From NCBI RefSeq assembly GCF_004804315.1, contig NZ_SRXX01000001.1, positions 124,001-188,000 on the forward strand: a stretch of DNA of 64,000 nt, given 5' to 3'. Within the stretch, counting starts at the first letter, position 1; every line of letters starts with the position of its first letter. Source of the stretch: Flagellimonas onchidii (lineage in GTDB: Bacteria > Bacteroidota > Bacteroidia > Flavobacteriales > Flavobacteriaceae). Below the pieces are notes generated by a model, which made no database searches, was not told the DNA's origin, and saw nothing but the letters and a program-made list of their open reading frames with translations. This document shows, in pieces, positions 36,332-45,268 of this stretch. The translations under genes and the position numbers were made by a program.

Positions 36332-38707
36332 ATGAAAAACTTTTTATTCTTATTCATTTTTGCATGTTCCTTTAGTTCCCTTTGGGCGCAAACGGGGCAA
36401 ATCTCTGGAAGGGTAACTGATTCTTCCAACAAACCTATTCCCTATGCGACCGTTATGTTATCGGGAACCGACCACGGAACCAATACTGCTGACGATGGTA
36501 GTTACACTATTGAAAATGTGGCCCCAGGAAGACATACAGTTGTTTTTTCTACCGTAGGATATGGCACTATTAAGAAAAATGTTGTAGTTACAGCCAATAA
36601 AACCTCCATCGTTAGGGTTTCCTTGAAACAACAGCAACAGCAATTGGACGAAGTAGTACTTGAAGGACATCATGTCAAATATATCTCCAGGGACCCTTCC
36701 ACATCATTACGTTTAAAAACCGAAATAGCAAAGCTCCCCCAGAATATTCAGGTAATTGGCGGTGAATTGTTGAAGGACCAACAAGTAACAAGTATCATGG
36801 ATGGGGTAATTCGTAATGTAAGCGGTGTTACCATGAGAGAGCACTGGGGGAATTTTGCCAGTGTGCTTATGAGAGGATTTAGAATTCCAGCATTCAAAAA
36901 TGGATTTAACTTTAATGATACCTGGGGGCCTTTGGCCGACGATATGGCTTTTGTAGAGCGCATCGAATTTGTAAAAGGCCCAGCTGGTTTTATGATGTCT
37001 GCAGGTGAACCCGGAGGGTTTTATAATGTGGTTACCAAAAAGCCAACAGAAAACAGAATAGCACAAGTATCGTTAATGGCTGGTAGTTTTGATATGTATA
37101 GAGCAGCTGTGGATTTAGGTGGTAAACTGACTAAAAATGGCAAGTTATTATATAGATTCAATGCTTTATACCAAAGCTCAGATACACATAGAGGAAATGA
37201 AGAGTCGGAACGCTATGGAATTGCCCCAGCGTTGACTTACAAAATATCCGATAAAACTTCCATCACAACCGAATTAAACTATCATAACGCTGAATCTTAT
37301 CTGGGGTCTGCATATGTTTTTGCTCCGGCCGCAGATGGATATGGTAGCTTGGATAGGGATTTCAAATTTACCGATACCAACTATCCTGCAACAGAAATTA
37401 ATGAGTTGGCGTGGTTTACCAATTTTAAACATGATTTCTCAGAAAACTGGGGTGTAGAAAGCCAGTTCGCATTATTTAGGTACGAGCAGGAAGGAAATTC
37501 TGCATGGGTATTTGACCCTGACGGGCCTGGACCATTGAACGCTGTTAATGATAATGGAGATGTCTTCAGATATGCCAACATATGGGATGCTTTATCTCTT
37601 GGTAAATTTTTCCAGACTTACCTTTATGGTAAATTCAACACTGGAAATGTATCTCACAATACTTTGGCAGGATTTGATTTTACAGAACGTGAATATTTCC
37701 CAGATTTCTTTACTGGATTTTTCCCAGTTGACACCACAGCTCTTTTTAATATATACAATCCAGTGTATGGCAATACTCCAGATCCTGTCTTCGACCGTTC
37801 TCTTGGTATAAAAGAGAGAACTGGTAATTATGAGCCTTACGATGGATTCACGAACAGATCTTTTTACCTACAAGACGAAATTGGCTTTTTAAATAATAAA
37901 GTAAGGGTTACCCTCGCAGGAAGGTATACTAACTTAACCACTGTTGGCAAAAATGAAAACGACACCAAGTTTACGCCAAGAGCAGGTTTAAGTGTAGATG
38001 TAACACCCTCTTTAACTGTTTATGGGTTGTTTGACGAATCATTTTTGCCAAACTTTGGAATAAGCAGGGATTCAGAACCCTTCGACCCAGTAAAAGCTAC
38101 TGACATTGAAGGTGGTATAAAAGGACAATTTTTTGACGGTAAATTAAGGGCTTCTTTAGGTGCGTTTTTAATTACAAAACAAGATATCGCCATATCTGAC
38201 CCAGAAGATCCAACATTTACATTTTCCATTCTTCAGGACGAAATACAATCCAAAGGAATTGAATTTGATTTACAAGGTGAGATTACGCCAGAGTTGAGTG
38301 TAACACTAAATTATGCGAACACCAATGTTAAGGTAACCGAAGATTCGCTTTTCCCACAAAATGTTGGCAATAGAATTGCCGGACATGCCAAGCATCTAAC
38401 AAACGGATGGTTAAACTATAGCTTTGCCGCAACCTCCAAACTCAAAGGTTTTGGCGCTTCTTTAGGCTACCAATATCAAGTGGATCGTTCGACATGGTCT
38501 TGGGGTGCAGATGACCAAAGTGATTTACCGGATTACTTTAGGCTAGATGGGGCTTTATCATGGCAAAATAAACATTTAAGAATCCAACTAAACGTTAATA
38601 ACCTATTAGATGAGTACCTATATTCAGGTGCAAACTTTGCCAATTATATCTATTGGCAGTCAGAACCAGGTATAAACGGAAGATTGGGAGTTACCTATAC
38701 ATTTTAA
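36332..38707 (+). CDS. TonB-dependent siderophore receptor with CarboxypepD-like N-domain
   Basis: 791-residue outer-membrane receptor. The signal peptide ends LWAQ. Residues about 20-105 form a carboxypeptidase-regulatory-like domain (GQISGRVTDSSNKPIPYATV), then the plug (KLPQNIQVIGGELLKDQQV, VSGVTMREHWGNFASVLMRG, VKGPAGFMMSAGEPGG) and a 22-strand barrel ending GRLGVTYTF with the terminal Phe. Plug wording and length fit siderophore receptors of the FhuA/FoxA class. It is first in a five-gene operon with a DUF4198, two small membrane proteins and a PepSY protein, a known companion set for ferric-siderophore uptake. Confidence 0.92.
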   Translation: MKNFLFLFIFACSFSSLWAQTGQISGRVTDSSNKPIPYATVMLSGTDHGTNTADDGSYTIENVAPGRHTVVFSTVGYGTIKKNVVVTANKTSIVRVSLKQQQQQLDEVVLEGHHVKYISRDPSTSLRLKTEIAKLPQNIQVIGGELLKDQQVTSIMDGVIRNVSGVTMREHWGNFASVLMRGFRIPAFKNGFNFNDTWGPLADDMAFVERIEFVKGPAGFMMSAGEPGGFYNVVTKKPTENRIAQVSLMAGSFDMYRAAVDLGGKLTKNGKLLYRFNALYQSSDTHRGNEESERYGIAPALTYKISDKTSITTELNYHNAESYLGSAYVFAPAADGYGSLDRDFKFTDTNYPATEINELAWFTNFKHDFSENWGVESQFALFRYEQEGNSAWVFDPDGPGPLNAVNDNGDVFRYANIWDALSLGKFFQTYLYGKFNTGNVSHNTLAGFDFTEREYFPDFFTGFFPVDTTALFNIYNPVYGNTPDPVFDRSLGIKERTGNYEPYDGFTNRSFYLQDEIGFLNNKVRVTLAGRYTNLTTVGKNENDTKFTPRAGLSVDVTPSLTVYGLFDESFLPNFGISRDSEPFDPVKATDIEGGIKGQFFDGKLRASLGAFLITKQDIAISDPEDPTFTFSILQDEIQSKGIEFDLQGEITPELSVTLNYANTNVKVTEDSLFPQNVGNRIAGHAKHLTNGWLNYSFAATSKLKGFGASLGYQYQVDRSTWSWGADDQSDLPDYFRLDGALSWQNKHLRIQLNVNNLLDEYLYSGANFANYIYWQSEPGINGRLGVTYTF

Positions 38708-38735
38708 AATTTTGGTTTGAGTTAGTTTGTTCAAT

Positions 38736-38763
38736 AGCCCTTGGAGTTCAAATGCCAAGGGCT
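38736..38763 (+). terminator. Intra-operon hairpin after the receptor gene
   Basis: A perfect 9-bp stem (AGCCCTTGG paired with CCAAGGGCT) with a 10-base loop and a weak following GTGCTTT lies between the receptor and the DUF4198 gene. It could lower downstream expression or protect the receptor mRNA 3' end. Confidence 0.45.
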
Positions 38764-38782
38764 GTGCTTTAAAATTAAGATC

Positions 38783-39499
38783 ATGAAAAAAACAATAATC
38801 GCATTTATAATTACAACATTGACGGCGTGCCCAGCTTTTGCCCATTATTTATGGATTGAAACCTCTGCCTCAGGGGAGTTGGGAAATCGCCAGGAGGTTA
38901 AAGTTTATTTTGGAGAGTACACCTATGGTGTTTTAGAAAAAGTTGATGGAGAAGGATTTCCCAAAGTAGCAAACTTCGACCTTTGGTTAGTTGCACCGGA
39001 TGGTAAAAAGGAAAATCTTAAAGTCAAACCAAAAAAAGACCACTATGTGGCTTATTTTACCCCCTCTCAAGAAGGCACATTTACCATTATACTGAACAAC
39101 AACGAGATAGAAGTAATTGATTATACCCAATACGATTTCGGTATTTTCAAGACCCACTATCATTCCACAGCCAAGGTCTTGATAGGTAACAATAAAACAA
39201 ACACCACTGCTCAAAACGAAAAAGGACTGGCTGTAATGCAATTGCCATCCGAAACAGACCAGGCTAAGCTGCAAATATGGTATCAAGGAAAGCCGCTTCC
39301 AAAGCAAGAGGTTAAAATCTTTCAAGCGGATTTGTGGGAAAAAAGTTTAACCACTGATGAAAACGGGATGATTTCCTTCAACCTGCCCTGGGACACAAAA
39401 TATATTGTCGAAACCACATTAAAGGAAGAGGTGCCTGGAAACTACAATGGAAAGGATTACGAGTTTACATGGCATTGCGCTACTTTTTGTATAAAATAA
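38783..39499 (+). CDS. DUF4198 periplasmic protein of the metal-uptake operon
   Basis: 238 residues from MKKTIIAFII, with a signal peptide ending PAFA and mature start HYLWIET. DUF4198/NikM-like proteins are periplasmic beta-sandwich proteins found with metal transporters, and HYLWI plus a His-containing THYHST suggest metal contacts. Two beta domains can be recognised (about 20-130 and 150-235), the second with GMISFNLPW. A frame beginning at 38741 overlaps the hairpin and was not used. Confidence 0.8.
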   Translation: MKKTIIAFIITTLTACPAFAHYLWIETSASGELGNRQEVKVYFGEYTYGVLEKVDGEGFPKVANFDLWLVAPDGKKENLKVKPKKDHYVAYFTPSQEGTFTIILNNNEIEVIDYTQYDFGIFKTHYHSTAKVLIGNNKTNTTAQNEKGLAVMQLPSETDQAKLQIWYQGKPLPKQEVKIFQADLWEKSLTTDENGMISFNLPWDTKYIVETTLKEEVPGNYNGKDYEFTWHCATFCIK

Positions 39500-39505
39500 T
39501 CTAAT

Positions 39506-39838
39506 ATGATCACAGCAATAAGTTTGCTTGTCTTTTTGGCTTTTTACCTTTTCTATATCAACTCTAAAAGAATGCCTAGCATTGGTGTTTTTGGATTCGA
39601 AAAATGGACAGGCAAACAACCTCACCTGTTTAAAATATTGGGAAGTCTTTTGTTGATTGTTTCAGCAGCACTATATACTTCATTGTTGGGAATTGGCTCT
39701 GGTACATTCGTCTTTTTCATAGCCCTAATGATGATGGGAAGTCTTGTAATCTTGCTAGTTCCATTGAAAGTAGTCAACCTTAAATCCTCATGTTTGGTCT
39801 TCTCGATATTCTTGATTTACGAACTATTATTTTTTTGA
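39506..39838 (+). CDS. Small membrane protein, DUF3325-like
   Basis: 110 residues with four hydrophobic segments (MITAISLLVFLAFYLFYI, KILGSLLLIVSAALYTSLL, FVFFIALMMMGSLVILLVPL, LVFSIFLIYELLFF) and a short basic loop. In proteobacterial ferric-siderophore operons a protein of this shape (DUF3325) accompanies a DUF3649 protein and a PepSY protein; position here suggests the same. Start 7 bp after the preceding stop. Confidence 0.65.
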   Translation: MITAISLLVFLAFYLFYINSKRMPSIGVFGFEKWTGKQPHLFKILGSLLLIVSAALYTSLLGIGSGTFVFFIALMMMGSLVILLVPLKVVNLKSSCLVFSIFLIYELLFF

Positions 39839-39843
39839 AGCAA

Positions 39844-40143
39844 ATGCCAGCCAACACCAAATATCTAACTCAAAATAACTGGCAAAAATTTGCCAAAATC
39901 AGTGCGGCCATTTTGGGCAGTTACATGGTTACATCTACTTTTCATATTGCTCTTGCAAGTTGGTTCGATCATGTAACGGTCATAATTACCAGTACTTACA
40001 GTGCATTTATTCTTTGGGCCGTGTTAATGGCATGCTCATTTTTGTCCAGAAACGGATGGAAATTATGGGGTATTTATCTACTTGTTTCATTGGTATTGAG
40101 TCTTTTGACCTATCTAGCAAAAACCATCAATCCAATTATCTAA
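39844..40143 (+). CDS. Small membrane protein, DUF3649-like
   Basis: 99 residues from MPANTKYLT with three membrane segments. The first, ISAAILGSYMVTSTFHIAL, fits the DUF3649 pattern of an A-x-x-G-G/S-Y helix. The longer frame from 39790 overlaps the previous gene and is unlikely. It lies 6 bp before the PepSY gene. Its function is unknown, but its place between small membrane protein and PepSY repeats the gram-negative siderophore-operon order. Confidence 0.65.
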   Translation: MPANTKYLTQNNWQKFAKISAAILGSYMVTSTFHIALASWFDHVTVIITSTYSAFILWAVLMACSFLSRNGWKLWGIYLLVSLVLSLLTYLAKTINPII

Positions 40144-40149
40144 ATCTTT

Positions 40150-41712
40150 ATGAACAAACGCACCTACAATATTTTATTCCACACCCATACGGTAAGCGGA
40201 ATTGTTATCAGCGTAGCGCTCTATGTTATTTTCTTTGCGGGATCTTTTGCATTTTTTAGAGATGAGATAAACAGCTGGCAACATAACCACAAAGTAACCA
40301 CCATTGACGAACTCCCTGCCGATTTAGACGTTCATTTAAAGCAACTTTCCAAAGAATACAACCTATTCGGAAGAGATATAGAGCTTCGGCACAACTATAA
40401 CGAACGGAATATAGGAGTAAGCCTCGGAGCGTCTAAAGATTCACTAGCTACGGAAAAGGACAAAGAAACCGCCTTTCTGCATTTAGATACGGAAAATGGA
40501 CAAACATCCACTTATACTGAATCCTATGCTCTAGGTGAATTTTTATATCGTTTGCATTTCTTTGCACAAATCCCCTACCCAGTCGGATATTATCTTTCTG
40601 GTTTTGTGGCGTTGTTTTTTCTGTTTGCCATTATCACTGGAATAATCGTTCATTGGAACAAAATAGTTTCCAATTTTTATGTATTCAGACCTTGGGCAAA
40701 AATCAAAACACTTTGGACAGATGCCCATACAGCGCTTGGGGTAATTGGTTTGCCTTTTCAGTTTGTGTACGCTGTAACAGGAGCTTTTTTCATGATCAAA
40801 GGGCTTTTGGTAATACCGCTGTTGTTAGGAATTTATGATGGTGATCAAACAAAGCTATATGAGGATTTAGAATATACCCACCCCGAGTTCGAATTTCATC
40901 AAAGTGAACTAAAAAGTGACCTTAGCATTGACCAATTTGTCGAAGATACCAAAACCCAATGGCCAGATTTTAAGATTACCGAAGCCCATATATTCAATTA
41001 TGGAGATGATAATATGCATGTGGCCCTAAGTGGAAATATGGCCTATGATTCTAAATTCAACGGAATTGGATATAGAATATATAAAATCATTGATGGTTCC
41101 ATTTATGAGGAAAAAAATCCTACCCTAAGTACATCTTATCTCGATGGGGTAAAAAACATGATGTTTAGACTCCATTTCGGAGATTATGCCGGCTATGGTT
41201 TGCGGGTTATTTCTTTTGTTTTAGGTTTGATTTCCTGCTTAGTTATCCTGTCGGGGATTATGATTTGGCTAACTGCTCGAAACAAGAACCATATTCCAGA
41301 AAAACAGAGACGCTTTAACCAAAAAGTGGCAAACATTTACATGGCCATATGTCTTAGTATGTTTCCGGTTACAGCCATTGAATTTATAATAGTAAAGTTT
41401 TTTCCTTTGGCCAATATGACATTTATCTATCGCACCTATTTTGTACTATGGTTGCTGGCCTCTATTTTCTTTATCCTAAAAAAGAACATTCAATTCACCA
41501 ATAAATGGACGCTAATCTCTGGAGGTATGTTGGCCCTGTCCATACCTTTTGTAAATGGTGCAGTGAGTGGAAAATGGTTTTGGTTGATCCATGAGAACGG
41601 TTATAGGCAAATGTTTGTGATAGACATGTTATGGCTGGTTTTGGGATTGATAAGCCTTTGGGTAGTTTTCTTCAAATTAGGGAAGGGAAAGATTCAACCC
41701 ATCAGTGGGTAA
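40150..41712 (+). CDS. PepSY-associated TM protein (iron-uptake companion)
   Basis: 520 residues with one helix at the N-terminus (HTHTVSGIVISVALYVIFF), a periplasmic segment, then membrane helices (LSGFVALFFLFAIITGIIVH, a second at ALGVIGLPFQFVYAVTGAFF) and a final cluster of four to five. The layout H-x-x-x-G followed by a large periplasmic loop matches PepSY_TM proteins that reduce ferric-siderophores or siderophore complexes in the periplasm in related systems. It is last of the operon and convergent with the DUF1801 gene, whose stop is 1 bp away. Confidence 0.85.
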   Translation: MNKRTYNILFHTHTVSGIVISVALYVIFFAGSFAFFRDEINSWQHNHKVTTIDELPADLDVHLKQLSKEYNLFGRDIELRHNYNERNIGVSLGASKDSLATEKDKETAFLHLDTENGQTSTYTESYALGEFLYRLHFFAQIPYPVGYYLSGFVALFFLFAIITGIIVHWNKIVSNFYVFRPWAKIKTLWTDAHTALGVIGLPFQFVYAVTGAFFMIKGLLVIPLLLGIYDGDQTKLYEDLEYTHPEFEFHQSELKSDLSIDQFVEDTKTQWPDFKITEAHIFNYGDDNMHVALSGNMAYDSKFNGIGYRIYKIIDGSIYEEKNPTLSTSYLDGVKNMMFRLHFGDYAGYGLRVISFVLGLISCLVILSGIMIWLTARNKNHIPEKQRRFNQKVANIYMAICLSMFPVTAIEFIIVKFFPLANMTFIYRTYFVLWLLASIFFILKKNIQFTNKWTLISGGMLALSIPFVNGAVSGKWFWLIHENGYRQMFVIDMLWLVLGLISLWVVFFKLGKGKIQPISG

Positions 41713-41713
41713 T

Positions 41714-42082
41714 CTATTTTTTCCAGAAGCCCCTGTGATTTACGTTTTGGGCATCTTGAAGAATTTCCGTCAAAACGGACACATCAATTTCGTCCAACGT
41801 GCTGTATCGGAGTGATTTCATTACTTTTCGACCTTCTGTGACCATTTGATCCAAATGAACGGTCAAATGAGCCGAACTCCAGAAACCGACATCTACATAA
41901 GCTTTCTTTTTGGGAACATTCAAGTAACAAAAAGGCTTCCCTCCCAAATAATAAAAAGGAATTCTGTATTTATATTTTAATTCAAGTTCAGGAATGGTGG
42001 ATTCAATAAGCATCTGTAATTGTAGTAGAATACTTCTAAAAGGTTCCTTTTGACTCAAAATATAATCTTCCGCAGGGTTCAT
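41714..42082 (-). CDS. DUF1801 family protein
   Basis: 122 residues: MNPAEDYILSQKEPFRSIL, later LKYKYRIPFYYLGGKPFCYL, then VDVGFWSSAHL and a C-terminal LRYSTLDEIDVSVLTEILQDA. This is the DUF1801/YdhG fold, a small cytoplasmic family of unknown function with a hint of iron-chaperone relation in Firmicutes (frataxin-like). Convergent with the PepSY gene. Its promoter region abuts that of the next operon. Confidence 0.85.
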   Translation of the reverse strand: MNPAEDYILSQKEPFRSILLQLQMLIESTIPELELKYKYRIPFYYLGGKPFCYLNVPKKKAYVDVGFWSSAHLTVHLDQMVTEGRKVMKSLRYSTLDEIDVSVLTEILQDAQNVNHRGFWKK

Positions 42083-42147
42083 AACTCAAAAATAACATGT
42101 CGGTTCATAATTTTGTGTGAAAATGATTCATAGAAAAGAAAAAATAT

Positions 42148-42172
42148 TAACTTTGAAATTCAAAGTACTTTA
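42148..42172 (+). promoter_or_regulatory. Operator 1 over the -7 box of the regulator operon
   Basis: The perfect palindrome ACTTTGAA-A-TTCAAAGT (42150-42166) is followed by ACTTTA. Its left arm overlaps TAACTTTG (42148-42155), an exact TAnnTTTG, so a bound protein would block the promoter. A near copy precedes creD. Confidence 0.6.
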
Positions 42173-42174
42173 AA

Positions 42175-42780
42175 ATGGAATCAAAAAAATACTTGGACGA
42201 TATTTCCCAAATCAAAGATTTGATGAACCGTTCATCCCGTTTTATCTCCTTAAGTGGGCTTTCAGGAATTCTTGCTGGCATTTATGCGATTACGGGGGCA
42301 GCTATAACTTATGTGTTCCTTTTACCCAAAGGTGACTATGTGGTTTTACATAGCTGGAACTTTAAAATGATCATTGGTATTTCAATTGGTGTTGCTGTCT
42401 TAAGTTTGATAACCGCTTATCTGCTTACCTCACAAAAAGCCAAAAAGAACAATGAGAAGGTCTGGGACGAAACGACCAAAAGGCTGCTCATCAACTTTCT
42501 GGTTCCCTTGGTTACCGGGGGAATCTATATCCTAATTAAATTAAATAGCCAACACTACGGGCTCACCGGCTCATTAATGCTCATTTTTTATGGTCTGGCC
42601 TTGGTAAACGCATCAAAATATACCATTGGAAACGTGCGATATTTAGGCTACGTAGAAATCATTTTGGGTTTAATATGTGCCGCTTTCCCCGGTTATGGTT
42701 TTTGGTTTTGGGTCATAGGTTTTGGATTTTTGCACATCATTTACGGAAGCCTAATCTATTTTAAGGAAGGAAAGGGGTAA
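42175..42780 (+). CDS. Membrane protein upstream of a winged-helix regulator
   Basis: 201 residues: a cytoplasmic helix (DDISQIKDLMNRSSRFISLSG), then about six membrane helices (LAGIYAITGAAITYVFLL onward) without known motifs. The gene is followed 2 bp later by a winged-helix regulator, and the operator ahead of it recurs before creD, so it is likely part of the same envelope-stress response. The ATG is only 3 bp beyond the operator, giving a nearly leaderless mRNA if the -7 box is right. Confidence 0.75.
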   Translation: MESKKYLDDISQIKDLMNRSSRFISLSGLSGILAGIYAITGAAITYVFLLPKGDYVVLHSWNFKMIIGISIGVAVLSLITAYLLTSQKAKKNNEKVWDETTKRLLINFLVPLVTGGIYILIKLNSQHYGLTGSLMLIFYGLALVNASKYTIGNVRYLGYVEIILGLICAAFPGYGFWFWVIGFGFLHIIYGSLIYFKEGKG

Positions 42781-42781
42781 T

Positions 42782-43078
42782 ATGGGGCTTATTGACAACA
42801 TTAATAAATTGTTTGACCATCGCATTCGTCTGGGCATAATGTCCATTCTTATGGTAAATGAGGAGGTCGATTTTAACAGGCTTAAGGAATTGCTGAATGT
42901 TACCGATGGCAACCTAGCTAGTCATGCCAAAACATTGGAGAAAGCAGAGTACATCAAAATTGAGAAGTCCTTTATAGGCAAAAAGCCCAATACCCGTTAT
43001 TCTGCCACCAAACTGGGCAAACTATCCTTCAAAAAACATATTGAAGCCTTGGAACACATCATTAAAAATCAAACATAA
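42782..43078 (+). CDS. Winged-helix transcriptional regulator
   Basis: 98 residues, a single winged helix: LFDHRIRLGIMSILMVNEEVDFNRL with the recognition region VTDGNLASHAKTLEKAEYI and the wing KKPNTRYSATKLGK. It resembles the MarR/ArsR-like HTH_34 regulators that often precede creD in Bacteroidota. It probably binds the paired palindromes at 42150 and 43095 and regulates itself and creD. No sensor domain is present, so the membrane protein next door may deliver the signal. Confidence 0.85.
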   Translation: MGLIDNINKLFDHRIRLGIMSILMVNEEVDFNRLKELLNVTDGNLASHAKTLEKAEYIKIEKSFIGKKPNTRYSATKLGKLSFKKHIEALEHIIKNQT

Positions 43079-43092
43079 ATTTTTTTATTAAT

Positions 43093-43117
43093 TCACTTTG
43101 TATTTCAAAGTACTTTA
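43093..43117 (+). promoter_or_regulatory. Operator 2 upstream of creD
   Basis: ACTTTG-TATTT-CAAAGT (43095-43111) followed by ACTTTA differs from operator 1 at only two of 23 positions. It overlaps TCACTTTG, one base from the -7 consensus, 28 bp before creD. Confidence 0.6.
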
Positions 43118-43128
43118 CTTTATAAAAC

Positions 43129-44487
43129 ATGACATCACAAAAACAAAAAATCGGAAACTGGTTCAGAAATTCCATTTCTGCCAAAATGTTAACAGTAGGA
43201 TTTTTGATACTCATCCTCCTTATCCCCCTTGGATTTGTAAAAGACCTAATTCGCGAAAGAGGGTTTAGGCAAACCGAAGTCATTGAGGAAATCAACACTA
43301 AATGGGGAAATCAGGTAGTGCTCAATGGTCCCATTCTAAAAGTCCCCTACAACATATATGTGGAAGAAAAGGTATTCGATGAAAAAACCAAAACCTTTAT
43401 TACTTCCCAAAAACCCGAAAGGCACACGGCCTATTTTTTTCCTTGGGAGCTGAACATTAAGTCCGAAGTGCAAACACAGCCTTTGGAACGTGGTATTTAT
43501 GAGTCCGTAGTTTATTCCTCCGAAAATCAAATCAAAGGTAAGTTTGCACAGCTTGATTTTTCTTCTAGGGAAATCAAAGCAGAAGATATTCTGTGGGACA
43601 AAGCCTCTCTCCTATTCAAAACCAGTAATCTCAAGGGCATTCGGAATACAGTCAAGGTGACTCTGGGAGATAAAACCTATGCATTGAAGCCCAAATTCGA
43701 TAATTCGTACATGAATACGTTAGAATCTGGTTACTTAACGGATTTGAAAGAAATCCAGGAAAAACCACTTGCCTTCCAATCCGCCATTGCCATAAATGGA
43801 AGTAGCAGCCTACAGTTTATTCCTATTGGAAAGGAAACCACAGTGGCCATGAAATCTAACTGGCACTCCCCTAGTTTCAATGGCAATTTTCTGCCGGAAA
43901 CAGAAGGCAAAAAAATTACGGATAAAGGGTTTGAAGCCCAATGGAAGGTATTGGAAACCAACCGAAGGTTTGGGCAGTACTTTTTTGACAGCCTTCCAAG
44001 TCTTTCCGATTTCTCTTTTGGCACCGAATTTTTGGTTCCCATCGATGATTATCAAAAAACAGAACGTACCAGCAAGTATGGTCTAATGATTATTGGACTT
44101 ACGCTTCTGGTCTTCCTATTGATTCAAATCAGCAGTAAAATAGCAATCCACCCTTTTCAGTATCTGATGATCGGGTTGGCCCTAGTGATGTTCTATACCC
44201 TGCTCATTTCCATTTCGGAGCACCAAAACTATTTGATTGCCTATTTGATTTCAGGAATATCCGTGGTCACGTTGATTACCACCTATTCACGTTCCATTCT
44301 AAAAAATCCAAAGTTTACACTATTAGTCTTAGGTTCCATGTTCAGCTTGTACACCTTCATTTTTGTGATTATTCAATTGGAAGACTATGCCTTGCTTGTA
44401 GGCAGCATAGGCCTCTTTGTAATATTGGGGATTATCATGTTCACCTCAAGAAAAATTGATTGGACCGGAACCCAACAGCCTGCTTAA
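43129..44487 (+). CDS. creD: Inner-membrane protein CreD
   Basis: 452 residues: one N-terminal helix (MLTVGFLILILLIPLGFV), a large periplasmic domain (about 40-305; FRQTEVIEEINTKWGNQVVLNGP start), then five to six C-terminal helices. The layout and signature match CreD, an envelope-integrity protein induced in proteobacteria by cell-wall stress. Here the gene is linked to a winged-helix regulator instead of the CreBC two-component system, and shares its operator. Confidence 0.92.
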   Translation: MTSQKQKIGNWFRNSISAKMLTVGFLILILLIPLGFVKDLIRERGFRQTEVIEEINTKWGNQVVLNGPILKVPYNIYVEEKVFDEKTKTFITSQKPERHTAYFFPWELNIKSEVQTQPLERGIYESVVYSSENQIKGKFAQLDFSSREIKAEDILWDKASLLFKTSNLKGIRNTVKVTLGDKTYALKPKFDNSYMNTLESGYLTDLKEIQEKPLAFQSAIAINGSSSLQFIPIGKETTVAMKSNWHSPSFNGNFLPETEGKKITDKGFEAQWKVLETNRRFGQYFFDSLPSLSDFSFGTEFLVPIDDYQKTERTSKYGLMIIGLTLLVFLLIQISSKIAIHPFQYLMIGLALVMFYTLLISISEHQNYLIAYLISGISVVTLITTYSRSILKNPKFTLLVLGSMFSLYTFIFVIIQLEDYALLVGSIGLFVILGIIMFTSRKIDWTGTQQPA

Positions 44488-44496
44488 CGCTCATTT

Positions 44497-44524
44497 GCAC
44501 CGCTCATAATCCTGTGAGCGGTGC
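44497..44524 (+). terminator. Hairpin downstream of creD
   Basis: Perfect 10-bp stem (GCACCGCTCA paired with TGAGCGGTGC), 8-base loop, followed by only TTT; a weak terminator or processing hairpin. Confidence 0.55.
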
Positions 44525-44544
44525 TTTACCCATAACTGTTTGAC

Positions 44545-45192
44545 ATGTTCAGAATACAGCATCTATTCCGTTTTGTTTTGCATTCGTATTACCCTTTGAT
44601 ACTTTCTCTGGCTTTTGTAGCCTTTCTATTGAGTCTACGCATTTTAGTTACGGGCACTTTCTTCTATTCCTTTTTGGCATGGAATCTTTTTTTGGCCACC
44701 ATTCCCTATGTCATAAGCCAAATGGCTTTATTTTATAACATAGTCCGAGTAAGAAAGCATTTAAGATTTATCGTATTTGCTTTGTGGTTAGCCTTCCTCC
44801 CAAATGCACCTTATATTATCACGGACATTATTCACCTTCACAACATACATTCCAGCTGGCCATGGTTTGACCTATTCATGGTTTTTGCCTTTGCCTGCAA
44901 CGGACTTTTGCTCTTTGTGCTTTCCCTCGCCGATGTCGTAGAGCTTTTGAGCTCCGCTGTTTCCAAAAAGTGGATTCAGTTCCTTGTTTTCTGTATATGT
45001 ATTCTGAGTGGATTTGGGATTTATCTTGGAAGGTTTTTACGTTTCAATTCTTGGGACCTTTTATTTAAACCTGAGCATTTGTTCTTGGAAGTACTTGGAA
45101 GTCTTACCTATCCTTATGCTTATTTGATGACCTTCTCTTTTGGGTTGTTTTTATGGATCATCTTTTCAATTTTTAATTGGATAAAACAATGA
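44545..45192 (+). CDS. DUF1361 membrane protein
   Basis: 215 residues with about six membrane helices; the family fingerprint FLAWNLFLATIPYVIS, LWLAFLPNAPYIITDIIHL, WFDLFMVF and YLGRFLRFNSWDLL is easily seen. DUF1361 proteins are inner-membrane proteins of unknown function. It is transcribed in the same direction as creD after a weak hairpin. Confidence 0.88.
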   Translation: MFRIQHLFRFVLHSYYPLILSLAFVAFLLSLRILVTGTFFYSFLAWNLFLATIPYVISQMALFYNIVRVRKHLRFIVFALWLAFLPNAPYIITDIIHLHNIHSSWPWFDLFMVFAFACNGLLLFVLSLADVVELLSSAVSKKWIQFLVFCICILSGFGIYLGRFLRFNSWDLLFKPEHLFLEVLGSLTYPYAYLMTFSFGLFLWIIFSIFNWIKQ

Positions 45193-45268
45193 TGCCTTTT
45201 AATCAAAAGAAAACCATGAGTATTATGCTCTAATCCAACAGTTTCATACATTTGAAAAAACCATCAGC

